A stretch of DNA of 64,000 bases from Tachypleus tridentatus (GCF_004210375.1 NC_134834.1:161467290-161531289); one strand, 5' to 3'. Shown: positions 11,701-23,297, counted from the stretch's first letter. Made by a program: numbers and translations. The notes: generated by a model not told the origin, from the letters alone.

Positions 11701-13843
11701 AAGATGGGCTCAAACATTTACGACAAATAGTATTGAATAGCTGTCTTACCACCAGTATATCATTTAAAAATTAGGAACGGCTAACGCTGAAAGCCCTCGT
11801 TCAGCTATCCGCGAAATTGAAAAACAAACAAATATTACGGTGTCTCGATAGCACATCTGTATGCGTCACATTATTACCAAAAAGACGTAAAGATATTTAA
11901 CTAAAACAGTGTATGTCCCAAAACTTAACTTAAATCTATGTTTAATATGTTTATTTTGTGTACATAATGTTGTTTTTGTAATAAAATACAGTAATTTGTC
12001 CAAATACAAAACAAATGTTTTAATATAAGTTTATAATACCATTGGATTATCAAAACGTTAGTAGTGTCTCATGAGTACTCAATAAAACTATTAGAAAGAA
12101 TTGTTACCAAGTAAACGAAAAACTTCATGAGGAGTGACGTACGACGTTCAGTGTTTGTGGTCAAAATGGTATCGTTATTTAGGAGAAAGGAATACTTTGG
12201 TTCGAAATTCAATTAAGTTCTTATTCATCTTACGTAATAATTAATATTTGATGCAAGTAAATTCACATTTTTACAGTTAAAAAAAAGATACGTTCAGAGA
12301 ATCTTTAATGTTCAGAGTCGTTTGATTGCATGCAATTTTTTTTCTCCAAAATAGACTTATACATGTTCGATACCATTGAGGTCTAATAAGTCTATATCCT
12401 AGTTAAATTGATGAATCACCTCTTCTTCAATCTTAGTACATGTTGGAAGACAATTACCATCCATTAAACTGAAGCCAGAGCCAATCGTAACAATATATGA
12501 TTGTGTAAGAAGTTCGCATTACCTTTACTGATGTCCATTGCATTAATAACATCTGGAAAACATAAAGATCAGAATGCCCTTTCGTAATTTTTCATTCACA
12601 TACATACTACCACTACTGATAATAAAAGCGAATTATTTTATACACTAGTGGCACCATAATATATCACTTCCGCTCATATTGCTCACTTTATTTCGTTTTT
12701 TAACTGTATGTACAATGAAATGACGTCATGTTGGAGCTTTGAACATCTGATTCAGATATTATCAGGTTACACATAATCGGTATATAACGGCAACCTGCTT
12801 TAAAGGTGGATTGGGACCTTATTAGCTAAGTACCAGTGTATTTGTGCCATTTTGTTGCAAGTGGTTCAACTATATCTTGTTGATGACGCTTTCAGACATT
12901 TTACAACAGTTTTTTTTTCTTTTTTGACTGTCAGCCAACTTTCATTGGTCTGAAAGACATTTAGTGAAATATCCAGTTCTCTTCTTTTGGACTTTACTAA
13001 GATTATTGATTGTTTTAAAACGCTATAAGGTGCGTGATTTATTCCAAAGTTGCAAAAAAATAAGACAGTTTGAAAACTGTTTCTCTCTGTAACACCAGTC
13101 GTTTGAAGTTCAGATCACATAACTTTTGATGTTTAATTTATATAACAACAAATTGAGTAGAACACTTAACATTTAATTATAGCCGCACTTTCATTTTGTC
13201 TAGTTATATAACAATAAATTGAGTAGAACACTTGACATTTAATTATAACCGCACTTTCATTTTGTCTAGTTATATAACAATAAATTGAGTAGAACACTTA
13301 ACATTTAATTATAACCGCACTTTCATTTTGTCTAGTTATATAACAATAAATTGAGTAGAACACTTGACATTTAATTGTAACCGTACTTTTCTCTTGTCTA
13401 GACAATAATATAAACAATCTAGTTATCCTTTGTGAACGTGTAAAATATAAATGGAAAACAGTATTTAAGCTATTGTCTGCTGTATATCATTCTTTATTCA
13501 CTGCGTTAAGCAATGTTTGAAATAGTTTTTCTAGTTTCCAGAAAACATTTATGAGATAACTGAAACCAATTTCATAATTTATAATTTTTATAGAAACATT
13601 TATTTGGTTTTATGCATGTTATAGTAAAATTATTGCTCAAATTTTGAGTGTTGCACCACTAAACATAACTATATTCTACATCTTCAGACAGAAACACCAG
13701 CGTCAAAACAAGGAAAAGCTATTAAAGAATATATCCAGCGACCTCTGTTTCCTAGAAATGTGAACAATTACGATGAACTTATTATCGTTAAACCAAATAG
13801 TAAACAAGGACATCGAAAAAAAAAAGGTTGTTATTCTCATTGA
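5800..13843 (+). CDS. Ig plus GCC2/GCC3 Cys-rich protein, left copy, lacking the transmembrane exon
   Basis: Exon 1 (5,800-6,100) encodes a signal peptide (MANYTQLFYIFGSFLLVSGF) and one Ig domain: Cys36, Trp51 and the DAGIYTC motif with Cys88. Exon 2 (11,119-11,181) encodes NCTRGYRRDADRCC. Exon 3 (11,367-11,528) encodes a GCC2/GCC3 or ephrin-receptor-like domain (CPPGHYDNGSQTHCLPCPGG, CVACPEDE). All three join in phase 1 with good GT/AG signals. The transmembrane and most of the tail exon found in the right copy are deleted here (scar at about 12,178). The last exon begins at 13,688; the alternative acceptor four bases downstream (13,692) is in phase 1 and would join exon 3 in frame, giving a secreted protein of about 225 residues. 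A run of 10 A here, against 9 in the right copy, moves the end to a stop at 13,841-13,843. No named family recognised; such domains are extracellular and protein-binding. Confidence 0.75.
7133..7245 (+). mobile_element. tRNA-derived SINE, family 2
   Basis: Head with GGTAAGTCTACGGATTTACA, then ACGCTAAAATCACAGGTTCG (B box-like) and tail AGCCCGACGTGGCTTTGCTA. It abuts a family 1 SINE in the opposite orientation. The pair is kept in the right arm. It lies in intron 1 of the receptor gene. Confidence 0.8.
7246..7433 (-). mobile_element. tRNA-derived SINE, family 1, partial
   Basis: Minus-strand copy with the tail TTTGAAATTCGCACAAAGCT, the body CCACCCACCGCCAATTCTTG and GACCGTCACATTATAACGCC. The tRNA head is missing. 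Right-arm counterpart 49,137-49,335. Confidence 0.8.
8262..8326 (+). mobile_element. tRNA-derived SINE, family 2, cut short by a deletion
   Basis: Only the head (GGTAAGTCTATGGATTTACA to GTTCGATTGCCCTC) is present. The right-arm counterpart (48,180-48,312) continues into the normal SINE body, so the left arm lost about 563 bp starting inside this element. Confidence 0.75.
8775..10240 (-). mobile_element. Degenerate repeat with a Penelope-like GIY-YIG trace, left copy
   Basis: A block of about 1.47 kb occurs three times in the window: here, inverted at 45,745-47,245 in the right arm, and as a clearly older copy at 28,905-30,385. On the minus strand near 9,000-9,060 it reads HCGNFHVFYVGETGQKHKT in the right-arm version, which is like the GIY-YIG endonuclease of Penelope-like retroelements (YVGETG). 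A second conserved frame segment (CYKPFPK.TNFRLHHTIYEM) lies at 9,920-10,020. The assignment to Penelope rests on that short motif only. Confidence 0.5.
11700..11838 (+). mobile_element. tRNA-derived SINE, family 1, 3' half, diverged
   Basis: The tail reads AAATTAGGAACGGCTAACGC to CCGCGAAATTGAAAAACAAA. Right-arm counterpart 44,148-44,285. Located in the receptor intron after exon 3. Confidence 0.6.
12170..12190 (+). other. Deletion scar removing the transmembrane exon
   Basis: Here GTATCGTTATTTA runs directly into GGAGAAAGGAATACTTTGG. In the right arm (reverse complement) those two flanks are separated by about 1.28 kb (42,513-43,796) containing the transmembrane exon and most of the tail exon. 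The two bases TA are shared by both flanks, a microhomology typical of end joining. Because the right arm has intact exon structure across the block, deletion here is likelier than insertion there. Confidence 0.85.
13139..13400. repeat. 66-bp tandem repeat, about 4 units (left)
   Basis: Units contain TTGAGTAGAACACTTAACAT and CGCACTTTCATTTTGTCTAG. The same array is present inverted at 41,278-41,545 with a similar number of units, so it predates the duplication. Confidence 0.85.
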
Positions 13844-13905
13844 AAATTCTGACAGCCAAGATACGTTTATCATTGGAAAAGTTCGGAAACAAACCTGATT
13901 TTTCT

Positions 13906-15016
13906 TCAAAACTGAGAAATAGAATTAATAAACGAATTTATAAAACAGCCATTGTTAATATGTTCACTCAAGAGTTAAGAGAAATCAAGATGGCTTTTAT
14001 CTCCGCACTATACAGTTACACTAATGGGATTGATACTCACAAAATTTTTAAATTCACCATCATTGATATTATTGGTTTAGCAGAAACTTACATAGTAATT
14101 TAGCTATTTACATTTATGTACAAGCAAATTAAATATAAACTCTGAAAACTTAGTCTTAACATTTTATCGGAACATTCATAACTATTCTTGAAATTTAAGA
14201 GACTGTGGCTTTAGTTCAACAAATCACAAGCGTTTTTTTCATGTTTTTTATTATTTCCTTCTTTGCAGCATTTACTTATTACAATATATAATGTTAAAAC
14301 TTGTTTATAATATTAAATCAAAAGTAACGAAATGTTTGTATACATATTTTTCGCCCATTTAAATGTAATAGCTATTATACATTAAATGCTCATTTCGGTA
14401 ATAATTGTGTTTGTTTATATTGTTTGTAATATAGCTCTAAGTAAATTTACTGTCATAATATAGTCCAGCAATTCACAGTTGTTACACTGAGATTTACATG
14501 CAACATTTTTTACTGAAATGTATGATCTACATGAACTTCTTCAATTTCTACGTTTAATGTGTTTGACATAGTTGATTACTTCGCTTAAGCCACGTATTGA
14601 TTCTTCAATTATTACACATTGATAATTTTCTTGTGCTTTGTCTACATGTTGGATTACGTATTAATTATACAACATTTTCAGTAGAATTGTTGTGATATGC
14701 CTATGACATATTCTGTTCTTATCTTACAGTTTATATTTATCGTTTTCAAATGGTACTCAGTGATTAACGTGTAACACTGTTAAGATATAATTTACATGCA
14801 CCATTTTCGGTTATTAAAGTATCATTGACATGTGTCATCTTTCAGAGTGACGTGTAGCTGTTAGAGGTTGCGTCACACTGATTGTTACAGTTTATGCCTG
14901 AGATCAATAAACTAAAAGTTGAAATACATTTTTACTTTGTGTCTATCAGATGTGCTAGAACTCTAAATAAAGATAGCTTAACTGACTCTCGACCATAGGT
15001 AACTAGTTCACGTGTT
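13906..15016. other. Unique AT-rich sequence downstream of the left receptor gene
   Basis: This begins at the inner breakpoint of the left arm. It probably holds the native 3' UTR of the receptor gene. An AATAAA lies near 14,905. No exon or repeat recognised. Confidence 0.5.
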
Positions 15017-15205
15017 TCACGTGCATGTATAGCGTGTCCTCTGCATAAGGAACAAGACTCTTTCCATCATCTGATAATGAATGAATGAATGTCGTCGGTG
15101 TTTGGGTACATACCCTGGAGGGTCAGGTTCTCTAAGACTTCTTCCTCCAACATCTGATAACATGGAGACATATTTTGTTTTTTGAAAAGGACGCCAGTCT
15201 CCCAT
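15017..15205 (-). other. Possible orphan exon or open frame, unassigned
   Basis: A 62-codon frame with balanced composition (MGDWRPFQKTKYVSMLSDVG, then SLREPDPPG) is followed by a GTATGT donor-like site at about 15,110. Its composition is less AT-biased than its surroundings. No family recognised and no partner exon seen. Weak. Confidence 0.2.
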
Positions 15206-15957
15206 TGGAAGGTCGTGTTTTCAAAATCAAAGTTTCCGTTAGATTATTGTTGATTTGGCGCATCTTAAAAGTCCATCAAAATGTAAACAGGCAACTATGC
15301 TTTCAATCTGTTTTACAACTGAGCAACATTCTTGGAGTGTAAGTTAATAATCAACTAGAATTTTCTTATCATCAGTTTTACTATCATCAAATTCAATACA
15401 CGTGCTCTGCCTGTAACTTTGTTGTTGCTCTAGTGGCTGGAGTCGAAGATATTTTAATTTCGTGGTTGTTTGATCTTAATTAATTCGTCCTGACAGAAAA
15501 TGTCGGACAAAAACTTAATACAATTCATCACACGATAAAACGAATATTTTATTAGTTTAAGAAAGAAATGTTAAAACTAAACCGTCCTTTCACTTTTAAA
15601 TCCGATGTAGAATATCCACAATCAGGAAAACTTCAGATTTTTACTCTCTCATGAGCTACATTTTTCAGGAAAACAATTTTCAACTAATAGCAGTACTGAT
15701 ACATAGTGCAGAATAATTCTAATATTTTAACTACCAAAAACTGCCATCATGCTATTAAACATAGGAGGATAGATTCAGAAAATCAGATGCTTCATTATAA
15801 AGTGGTTATTTCTAATAATTTTCATATTTGATTAAATATTAATTTCACTATTTTTAAGAGAATTGTCAGGAATATTGGACAAATCTAATAACTGCAAAAG
15901 AGGGAGCTTCTATTTTATTGATCAACTGCCTGATCAGAAAATGTCAGTTGATAAATA
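15206..15957. other. No recognised feature
   Basis: AT-rich sequence. Nothing coding or repetitive is apparent within the window. Confidence 0.5.
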
Positions 15958-16150
15958 ATTTTTGTTTGAATTTCGCGCTTAGCTATACGAGGGCTATTTC
16001 CGCTAGCCGTCCTTAATATAGCAGTTAAAGACCCACCGACGATTGTAGGACTACTATTTTAAAAATAAATAGTGGTATTTAACATGACTTTATAACTTCC
16101 CCTACCGACGAAAGGGCGAGTATGTGTGACGTCGATTCGACCATGTGACC
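15958..16150 (-). mobile_element. tRNA-derived SINE, family 1, diverged
   Basis: Tail GTTTGAATTTCGCGCTTAGC, body CGCTAGCCGTCCTTAATATA, and a remnant of the tRNA-like part near 16,120-16,150. Many substitutions indicate an old copy. Confidence 0.65.
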
Positions 16151-16195
16151 CTTTCTCAGATCATGGGACGAGCGTCCGAACCACCTAGCCAATTA

Positions 16196-17639
16196 ATAAA
16201 TTATGAAAATTTTGAAAAATGTCGTCCAATTTGATAATACAAAAAATATATTATTATATTTACAATAAAATTAAGTAATCCACTTTCGTAAAAACGTTTA
16301 TCATTTATACTTAAATAATTAGGTTGCTCCCTTACCTTCAGTCAAAACATAATAATATTCAAATATGAACCTTGAACAAAATTATCTTCCTATTATGCTT
16401 CAAAATTTGAATTGTATTTTATTTATTGTATTTTTGACTTGTACAGTTATCAAAATTAAATTCAATAAAGCTTCTTTGTTTTGTATTTCATATGATTATT
16501 TTTCTTTTATATTTTATTTTGCACGTCTAGTTATATCAAAGACTATTGACGAAGAATAACGTTAATAAGTTTCAGATATTTAAAGTACTAATTTATGCTA
16601 ACACTCGAGTCATCATTCAAAAGTATCATCTAAACTATTAAGTACAGGTTATAAATACATCTAGGTATTTATGTACACTATACAATATATTGTAGAAAAA
16701 TATCATTTTTCATAATGAAAATAACAAATCAAACAAGTAAATCTTAGAAATGAAGTATTCTCTCATTTTATTTTTCTTTATCTTAGGTACATTTTCTCAT
16801 TTCTCCACAAATGTATAATTCACAGTAGACAAACAAATCAAGGTTAACAGAATGTTCTCGCGCTTTCGTAAAGTACATTTTTTTAGTTGATTAACACAAA
16901 ATCGGAGTTCGATTATTTAATTTATCGTTTCTTTATTCACTGAGAGAGCACGTCCTGGTGTTAGCGTACCTGGAGGGTTTATTATTCGCATCCCGCTGTT
17001 AAAAAATTTCTCTCACACTTTAGGAAAATGGATTCGCTACAAGAGGGACAGTAAAATTCCAATATTTGTAAAACAGTTGACAATGAATACCTTTTTGTAG
17101 CTGTCTTTTCTCTAGTTCAAAATACAAAACTGCTGAGCTCACAAAGTACTTGCTCAGCTTTACGCTAAAATTATGAAACAAACAAAAATACCTTCACTTC
17201 GTTTTTATGAGCCTAAAAACACACATCTAAGATTATTTATTATACTTTTCGTGATGACACCTTTGTATTTTATGTTTCATCAATCACTTCAAAAAGAAAC
17301 ATTCGAGGTTATTTCACCTGATTTATAAAAGAGCTTCTCTTTTCATTAAGGACATTTTTCATAAACTAAATTATGACGGCGATATAATTTAGTAGTGTCT
17401 TTGAGATCTTATGAACATGATAATCCATGTTAAAAACTGTGTCTAACAATCGATTCTGCACATTAAGCTCTAATCTAACTGTAATTAATATACTCACAAA
17501 CGTAAATAACAATAAATATCTATTTTCCTTAACTTCTTCAGCACCTTTATTTTGTACATTGTGTAAGCAAAGTTAATCGTTTTTTTATCATCTTAATGAC
17601 GAGAAAAACCACATGTAGATAAAATATATACGCTGCTAG
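16196..17639. other. No recognised feature
   Basis: About 1.4 kb of AT-rich sequence with no exon, repeat or element that I can support. Confidence 0.5.
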
Positions 17640-19064
17640 CCAAAATCTTAAGGCCAATGAACATAAAGAAAAAATATGCATTTTGCGTTGTTAGACTCAA
17701 CCACTTATTTGAGTAGAGCTTCGAAAGATGGAAATAAGAAAAGGAAAAAAAACAACATTTTTAGCATTTAATAGGGAAAATGTGAACACTATGAAATAAG
17801 CCTAAATACTAGCTGGTCAAATGTTTAAGACCATACCAAAAAGAAGTCCTAAACAGGATAGGAAATGCCCAACAAGAGGTCTCAGTAGTGAATTGCACGG
17901 CTGTCATTGCGAATAACTTCAAACATTCGCTTTGGCATGATTGACAGAAACGTTTGCAGAAGGCTGACTGGAATGTTATTCCAAGTGGTGAAGATGACTT
18001 TACGAAAATCATGCACTGTTTGAAATTGACGTTCATTTCTATAGACTTCCTTTGCCATCCACCCCAAACATTTTCATTGGGGTTCAGTTTGGACGAACAC
18101 GCTGAATGGTCCAAAAGAAACGCGTTATTCGCCATGAAAAAATCCTTTGTCCTGCGGGTATTGTGGATTTCAACGTTGTCCTGCTGAAAGATCCAGTCAT
18201 TTTTACACAAGCGAGGGTATTCAGTCAATAATGATGACTGCCAATATCGCCAGCTGCTGTTTGACGCCCTTGTATAACCTGAAGCTCCATTGTTTCATGG
18301 AAGAAGAAAGAACCCCAGATCATGATGGAAGCTCCTTCACTGTGTCGTGTAGAAAATGTCTTCGGTGAGATATCCTTGTCGTGCCAATAACGTTTGAAGC
18401 CATCTGGACCACCCAGGTTAAATTTTTTTCTCATTAGAGAACAAAACATTTGTCCACTTTTCTACGTCCCATGTTTGGTGCTTCTCAGCAAAGTTTAAAA
18501 GAGCTGTTTTGTGGTGTGGAAGGAGGCGTGGCCTTTGAACACGTTTACGTTTTCTAAAGCCTTTCTCTTGTAAATGCCGTCTTATTGTTTTTGAGCTGCA
18601 TTCTGCGTCCGATAGGGCCTTAATCTGGTTCTACGATTGGCTGGTGTTGTCTTGCCGGATAAACCGTCGAATCCCAGTGCTCAACGTAAGCGAAATTTTT
18701 TTGGTCGACCACTTGAAATTCTCGTTCCGGTCAAGGTCTTTTAAGATATTTGCAACAGTAGTTTTACTACGTTCAATCACACCAGCAATGGCACGTTGAG
18801 AGAGACCTTGCTTTAGCAGCTTGACAATTCTGCCACTTTCACACTATGTCAAGTTTTCAGCCTTTGCCATATATTTTCCTCAATGTAACACAGGAGATGT
18901 CAGTGGGAGATGTTGAGAACGCTAATGCTTGAACACAAATGATTAAATTTCGTTACGTGTTCACCTATTAACGCTTCGTTTGAGTATGGTAATAAAGTTG
19001 TTTTTTATTTTCCCTTTTATTATTTTCATCTTTCGAAGCTCTTCTCAAATGAGTGGTTGAGTCT
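17640..19064 (-). mobile_element. Tc1-like DNA transposon, degraded
   Basis: The transposase is read on the minus strand from about 18,868 (MAKAENLT) to 17,880. Visible parts in order: HTH region with GRIVKLLKQGLSQRAIAGVI; central GPDGFKRYWHDKDISPKTFS; SIMIWGSFFFHETMELQVIQ; the catalytic-block motif WIFQQDN.EIHN.RRTKDFF; then LDHSACSSKLNPNENVW and ending IPVSLLQTF.S.MPKRMFEVI. The first catalytic Asp block (FSDE-type) is altered and the frame is broken in several places. Inverted ends of about 65 bases (GACTCAACCACTTATTTGAG) lie at 17,690-17,757 and 18,998-19,064; the left side continues out to CTAGCCAAAATCTTAAGGCC, so the right end is probably clipped. Non-functional. Confidence 0.9.
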
Positions 19065-19420
19065 AAAAACAGAACACAAAAAATCACCTTCACACGTTTT
19101 CGAACACTTCAAATCAAATAGAAACAATATAACCATAAAAAATACCCAATTACTATATAAAGAAATCAACATAAACAAACTCAAAATCAAAGAAGCATTA
19201 CTTATACAGCAACTCAAGCCTAAAATAAACATCAAACATCTAAGCACGCCCTCTACATTCCTTCTCTCAATTACACAACTCTCTTCACACATGTGGTCAG
19301 CTATCAGTCTCTTTATTTCTTTGTGAGCTTGACGACGATCGAAGAAGGTCGAAACGTTGTTCGCTTCTCTTATTATAAGTTTTCTTAACACATACAAGCA
19401 GTTTTTAAATATATACATTT
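19065..19420 (+). mobile_element. Penelope-like element 3' end (GIY-YIG C-terminus and tail)
   Basis: A frame at 19,057-19,250 reads HVFEHFKSNRNNITIKNTQL and KLKIKEALLIQQLKPKINIK, which resembles the C-terminal end of the GIY-YIG endonuclease domain in Penelope-like retroelements (IKEALxI...KPxIN). It is followed by a noncoding tail with CGAAGAAGGTCGAAACGTTG at 19,340-19,360, a sequence style I recall from the ends of such elements. It abuts the clipped end of the Tc1 element. Confidence 0.6.
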
Positions 19421-21289
19421 GTGTATCAGATCTCTGGATTCTATCAGAACATGACGTGTATAAAATTTAACTTGGTACTATTATTCTTTATCCTTGACGA
19501 GTCTCTTCTTTATTACGTTACTTATTTTACGTATTACTGATTCAAATCAGTACAAATATGAATTTGAAAATAGAAGATAAATAAATGTTAATACGTATTA
19601 AATTTATGATATTTTGTAACAAGTTTGAAAGAAACAATGTTCTTTTTTAAGACAAATAAATTTTAATACAAAAATTATAACTTATGAAAACCGTTATCAC
19701 TAAGAGTTATTACAAATGCTGGATTATATACAACAGTTTTATAAACTTGTAGACGTTAATAGTGCTACTCCTCGTTTAAGCTATTTAGTTTGATAGGCTG
19801 CACATCCTTACAAGCTGAATTTTTCCGCCGAATATATTTAACATTTTCGAAGTAATAATAATGTAAAAGTTGATTAACTGAAGTTAAACTGTTTGTAATG
19901 TTAAAAATCTATAAATGCTGCTAGCCAAATTGTGTAGTTTTCCGATTAGTTAGGGCTAATCACAGTTCTAATATTGCATTCTGATGGTAAGTGACTAACA
20001 ACATTCTTCACGTAATACTGTCTCTCGGTTTTTATATGAATCAAGCGCGTCGTTCGAAGTTTCAAGAATGTTCTAGTGCGATTTCGTAAAAGAAATTTTG
20101 TGTACTACTCTCAAGAAATTTCTACAAATTTCTGGGAAAGGCTGATTTAAAGAAAAATACAAATACCAATCAAATTAAAGTATTTTTGCTTTTAAATTTC
20201 TTCTTTCCCACTATTTTATGATTGGTTATGTTAAAATAGTTTTAAAATATAGATGAAGTTTCTATTTTTGCTACAATTACGACCAAAATAAATAAGATCA
20301 TAGATGTTTTTTTTAAGAATGACTCCACTGACACAGTTTTATGAACATATAATTTTATGTGTATCTTTTTGTTCTATCTAATACAAAGTTAGTTTTCAGC
20401 TATAAGTGAAATGTGGGTGTACTGTTAGAATTCCATTACCATTTGACCTTCCTTCAAGCCTTCTTTTGTTAATCATTTCATCTGTGATTATTAAAAACTT
20501 TAGTAACAATTATTTGGTGCTTGTTAAAAACAAAACAGATCTGATTATCCGTTACACAGATATTTGTGTGTTCAACGTGTTTTATATGTTTTTACAGCAG
20601 TTTCTTAACTTTATATTTGTGATTAAGATTAGAAAAAAAGGATTGGTACAGTTTTCCATGATGATAATCGCTTCCTGTAGGCGAACTGTTGGTGTGACGT
20701 TTAAACTTAACAACATTTACGAGTTTAAAAACACCTGATAGCAACAAATATTTTTAAATCTTCCATATTAAAAAAAGTTGTATCCATCTTAATACAAAAA
20801 AAAAAAACTGTTTTCCTTCCTTGTTATAACCACGGCAGCCTGAGTCACCTAGCAGGAAACATACAGAGCAATGGACTAATAAAATGGACAATTTTGTCAA
20901 AGAGTTGACATTGATGGTGTCTGTTTGCAATATAACACATTCACACAGCTAAACAGAGCAGATATCCATTGGCATCTAATGGGTTTATCTTTACTCTTTT
21001 CGAAAGAGCTGATATCCTACAAAGCTATGTATAGCAAGAGATGTAAGACCTGTGGGCATCAAATAATATTACTGTTTCCGGAGGTGTTCAGATTCGTATG
21101 CTGGAGTCATGTATATATTTGTATGGCTCTTATAATTGTGGTAAACTTTATATCCACAACTCATAAAACCCCCCACATATAAAGTATTTATACATCTTTG
21201 TAAGACAGATACGATCCGTCAGACACCTAGAGACTTTTGGAAGAAAACAGTAGCGTATTTTGGAAAGCACTAAATTTTCTGTTGATTTT
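19421..21289. other. Intergenic, includes the source of filler segment B
   Basis: No gene is supported. Positions 19,588-19,941 reappear inverted at 40,076-40,430. A hydrophobic frame at 20,406-20,738 has no recognisable motif. Confidence 0.5.
19588..19941. repeat. Donor copy of filler segment B
   Basis: Its reverse complement occupies 40,076-40,430 with essentially no differences seen by eye. Ends: TTAATACGTATTAAATTTAT on the left and CAAATTGTGTAGTTTT on the right. Confidence 0.92.
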
Positions 21290-21590
21290 TTTTTTAATTT
21301 CGCTCAAAACTACTTAATTGTTATCTGCGATAGATGTTCCTAATTTTGCAGTGTAAGACTAGAAGGAAGGCAGCTAGTCATCACCACTCGCCGCCAACTC
21401 TTGGGTTACTCTTTTACCAACATTTTACCAAGATTGACCGTCATATTATAACGGTGGTACGGCTGAAAGGTTGAGCATGTTTGGTGTAACCGGGATTCGA
21501 ACCTCAGATTACGAGTCGAACACCTTATCCCACCTGGCCATGCTGGACCTTGAGTCGAACACCTTAACCCTCCTGGCCATGCCGGACATT
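21290..21590 (-). mobile_element. tRNA-derived SINE, family 1, with duplicated head
   Basis: Nearly full-length minus-strand copy. The tRNA-like start appears twice in tandem (ACCTGGCCATGCTGGAC and CCTGGCCATGCCGGAC), with TTGAGTCGAACACCTTAACC repeated. Confidence 0.85.
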
Positions 21591-23297
21591 TTCTATTGAA
21601 AATACTAATGACTACTTTAAAAATTTAGTGGAGCTTTTACGTTACTTTGTGTTTTCAGCCTTTTACAGGTTTTCTTTCATTTTCTTCAATAGTGTGATTA
21701 AGTTTTCTCTTACATATATCGTCTAGTTAAATTTAAATCAATTTTTATCGTTACTAACTTTAATTGTCCTGTGGTCTTTATTTTTATAACTTTAATCACC
21801 AAAGTATAAATTTCTATAATTATATCTCTTCTTGCTGTAGTGTACATTAGAATTTTGTCTCTATAATCTCACTGGCAAGGACTCGAATGCACTTTTATCT
21901 TTTCACCAAAAAACACTAACATCTGTACAGTTTATCAAAGTACATGTTTTGTCTTTATTGATGGTAAAAACATTGCATATATTCACTTCTTTATTGATGA
22001 ATTACTGTTTCTTACTTCTCATCCGACTTGTATTCCTGATGATAAAAAAATAATGGTAATGATTTTCAAAACCAAGTGTAGATGTTTCTCAAGACCGTTA
22101 ATAGTGTAGTGTCACATATTTTACTGTACACATTATTAACAACACATTGACTATATATATAGTTTGATTCGAGTTTTAGCATAAAAGGCAACTGTATTTT
22201 TATCTGCACATTTTGTTTTTCGTATTTTAACTGTCTGAAAGAAGGAACGTGCCAGTAGTTACATCGTAAAACTGAGCTTTGTTTGTGTGGAATTTTACCC
22301 GTTTAGGTTGTGGTGACCTTCGATTTTGGTTTTTAAACGTTGTAGTTGTTACTGTGTGTTTTCTTTGTTAAGTGGATTATTTTCATTTTTCTATAATCGA
22401 TATCGCGGGAAACAGATGCAGATTTGGTTTGTTTTGTGTTACACAGTTGCCATGACAACTTTAGACGAAACGTTAACAATTCTGATGTCTGTCATACCTC
22501 TTCTTCTCGCATGCTGAATACCGCAGTATATTTAGAATCTGAGAACGTAGAGAATCAAAGTAATTTTATTTATTAAATAAGTTATTTACACGCGTGCAGA
22601 ATTAAACATTGAACAGCTCTGTATATATTATGCTTTAATTAAGATAATTTTGAATCTGCCAAGGATTGTTGTGTGAAAGTACAGTGGGATGTCTTGATCC
22701 AAAGACCAAATCACTCTTAACTTAAATACCCTTGGTTGATTTTTGTGTAGACTAAGAATAAGGACAAGTTTCATGTGAAGTTGATCTCCCAATAATATCT
22801 ACAAATAAGGAAAACATAATTTAGATTTTATCATGAGAAAACTGTTTGGATTAGCTTAAAATTAACCGAGAACTTGGAAAAAAATATAATTTGTATTTTG
22901 TAAAAGACAGTATTATAAATAATGTACATTCATTTGTTAGTAAGACGATGGTGACTGTTAACTTTATTAATTAATTTAATTAAGATCGAAATATTGGAAC
23001 AATCAACAGATGTTCATGAAAACACATAACTATGATTAATGTGTTAAATATATTACAAGTAGAAATAAGTAATTCGTCTTAGAGCGAGAAGATGAAGTTT
23101 ATTAATCATACCGACTAATTTATTTTATATTTATTGTTTTTATAACGTCAAACCTTGGATATTTTTAGAAATAATGAAACCAATTTAGAAGAGGACTTTA
23201 TTGACTGTGAAGAATTTTGTAGAGTTTGTGTTGTTGTTTTTTTTTTTTAACATTGTCTGGAGAAGTACTCTGATCTATATATTATGTTTGTAATTAA
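21591..23297. other. No recognised feature
   Basis: About 1.7 kb of AT-rich sequence. Short frames are present, none with a motif I recognise. Confidence 0.5.

Larger units (their letters stand above)
1..13905. repeat. Left arm of a large inverted duplication
   Basis: The whole stretch recurs as its reverse complement at 40,775-55,551. Anchors include anoctamin exons 1-3, the Tigger remnant, the Ig exon (5,800 against 50,743), the Cys-rich exons (11,119-11,528 against 44,447-44,855) and a 66-bp tandem array (13,139 against 41,545). Identity by eye is high, about one substitution per 50-100 bases. Three large differences exist: about 986 bp present only here (4,062-5,047), about 563 bp missing here at 8,326, and about 1.28 kb missing here at 12,178. 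The match is still running at position 1, so the outer end lies outside the window. The inner end is at 13,905. Confidence 0.95.

Noticed and set aside
17954-18368. Plus-strand frames over the Tc1 region
   Set aside because: They are on the opposite strand from clear transposase motifs and have no domain of their own.
20406-20738. 110-codon frame, partly hydrophobic
   Set aside because: Composition follows the local AT richness; no motif or splice signal was recognised.
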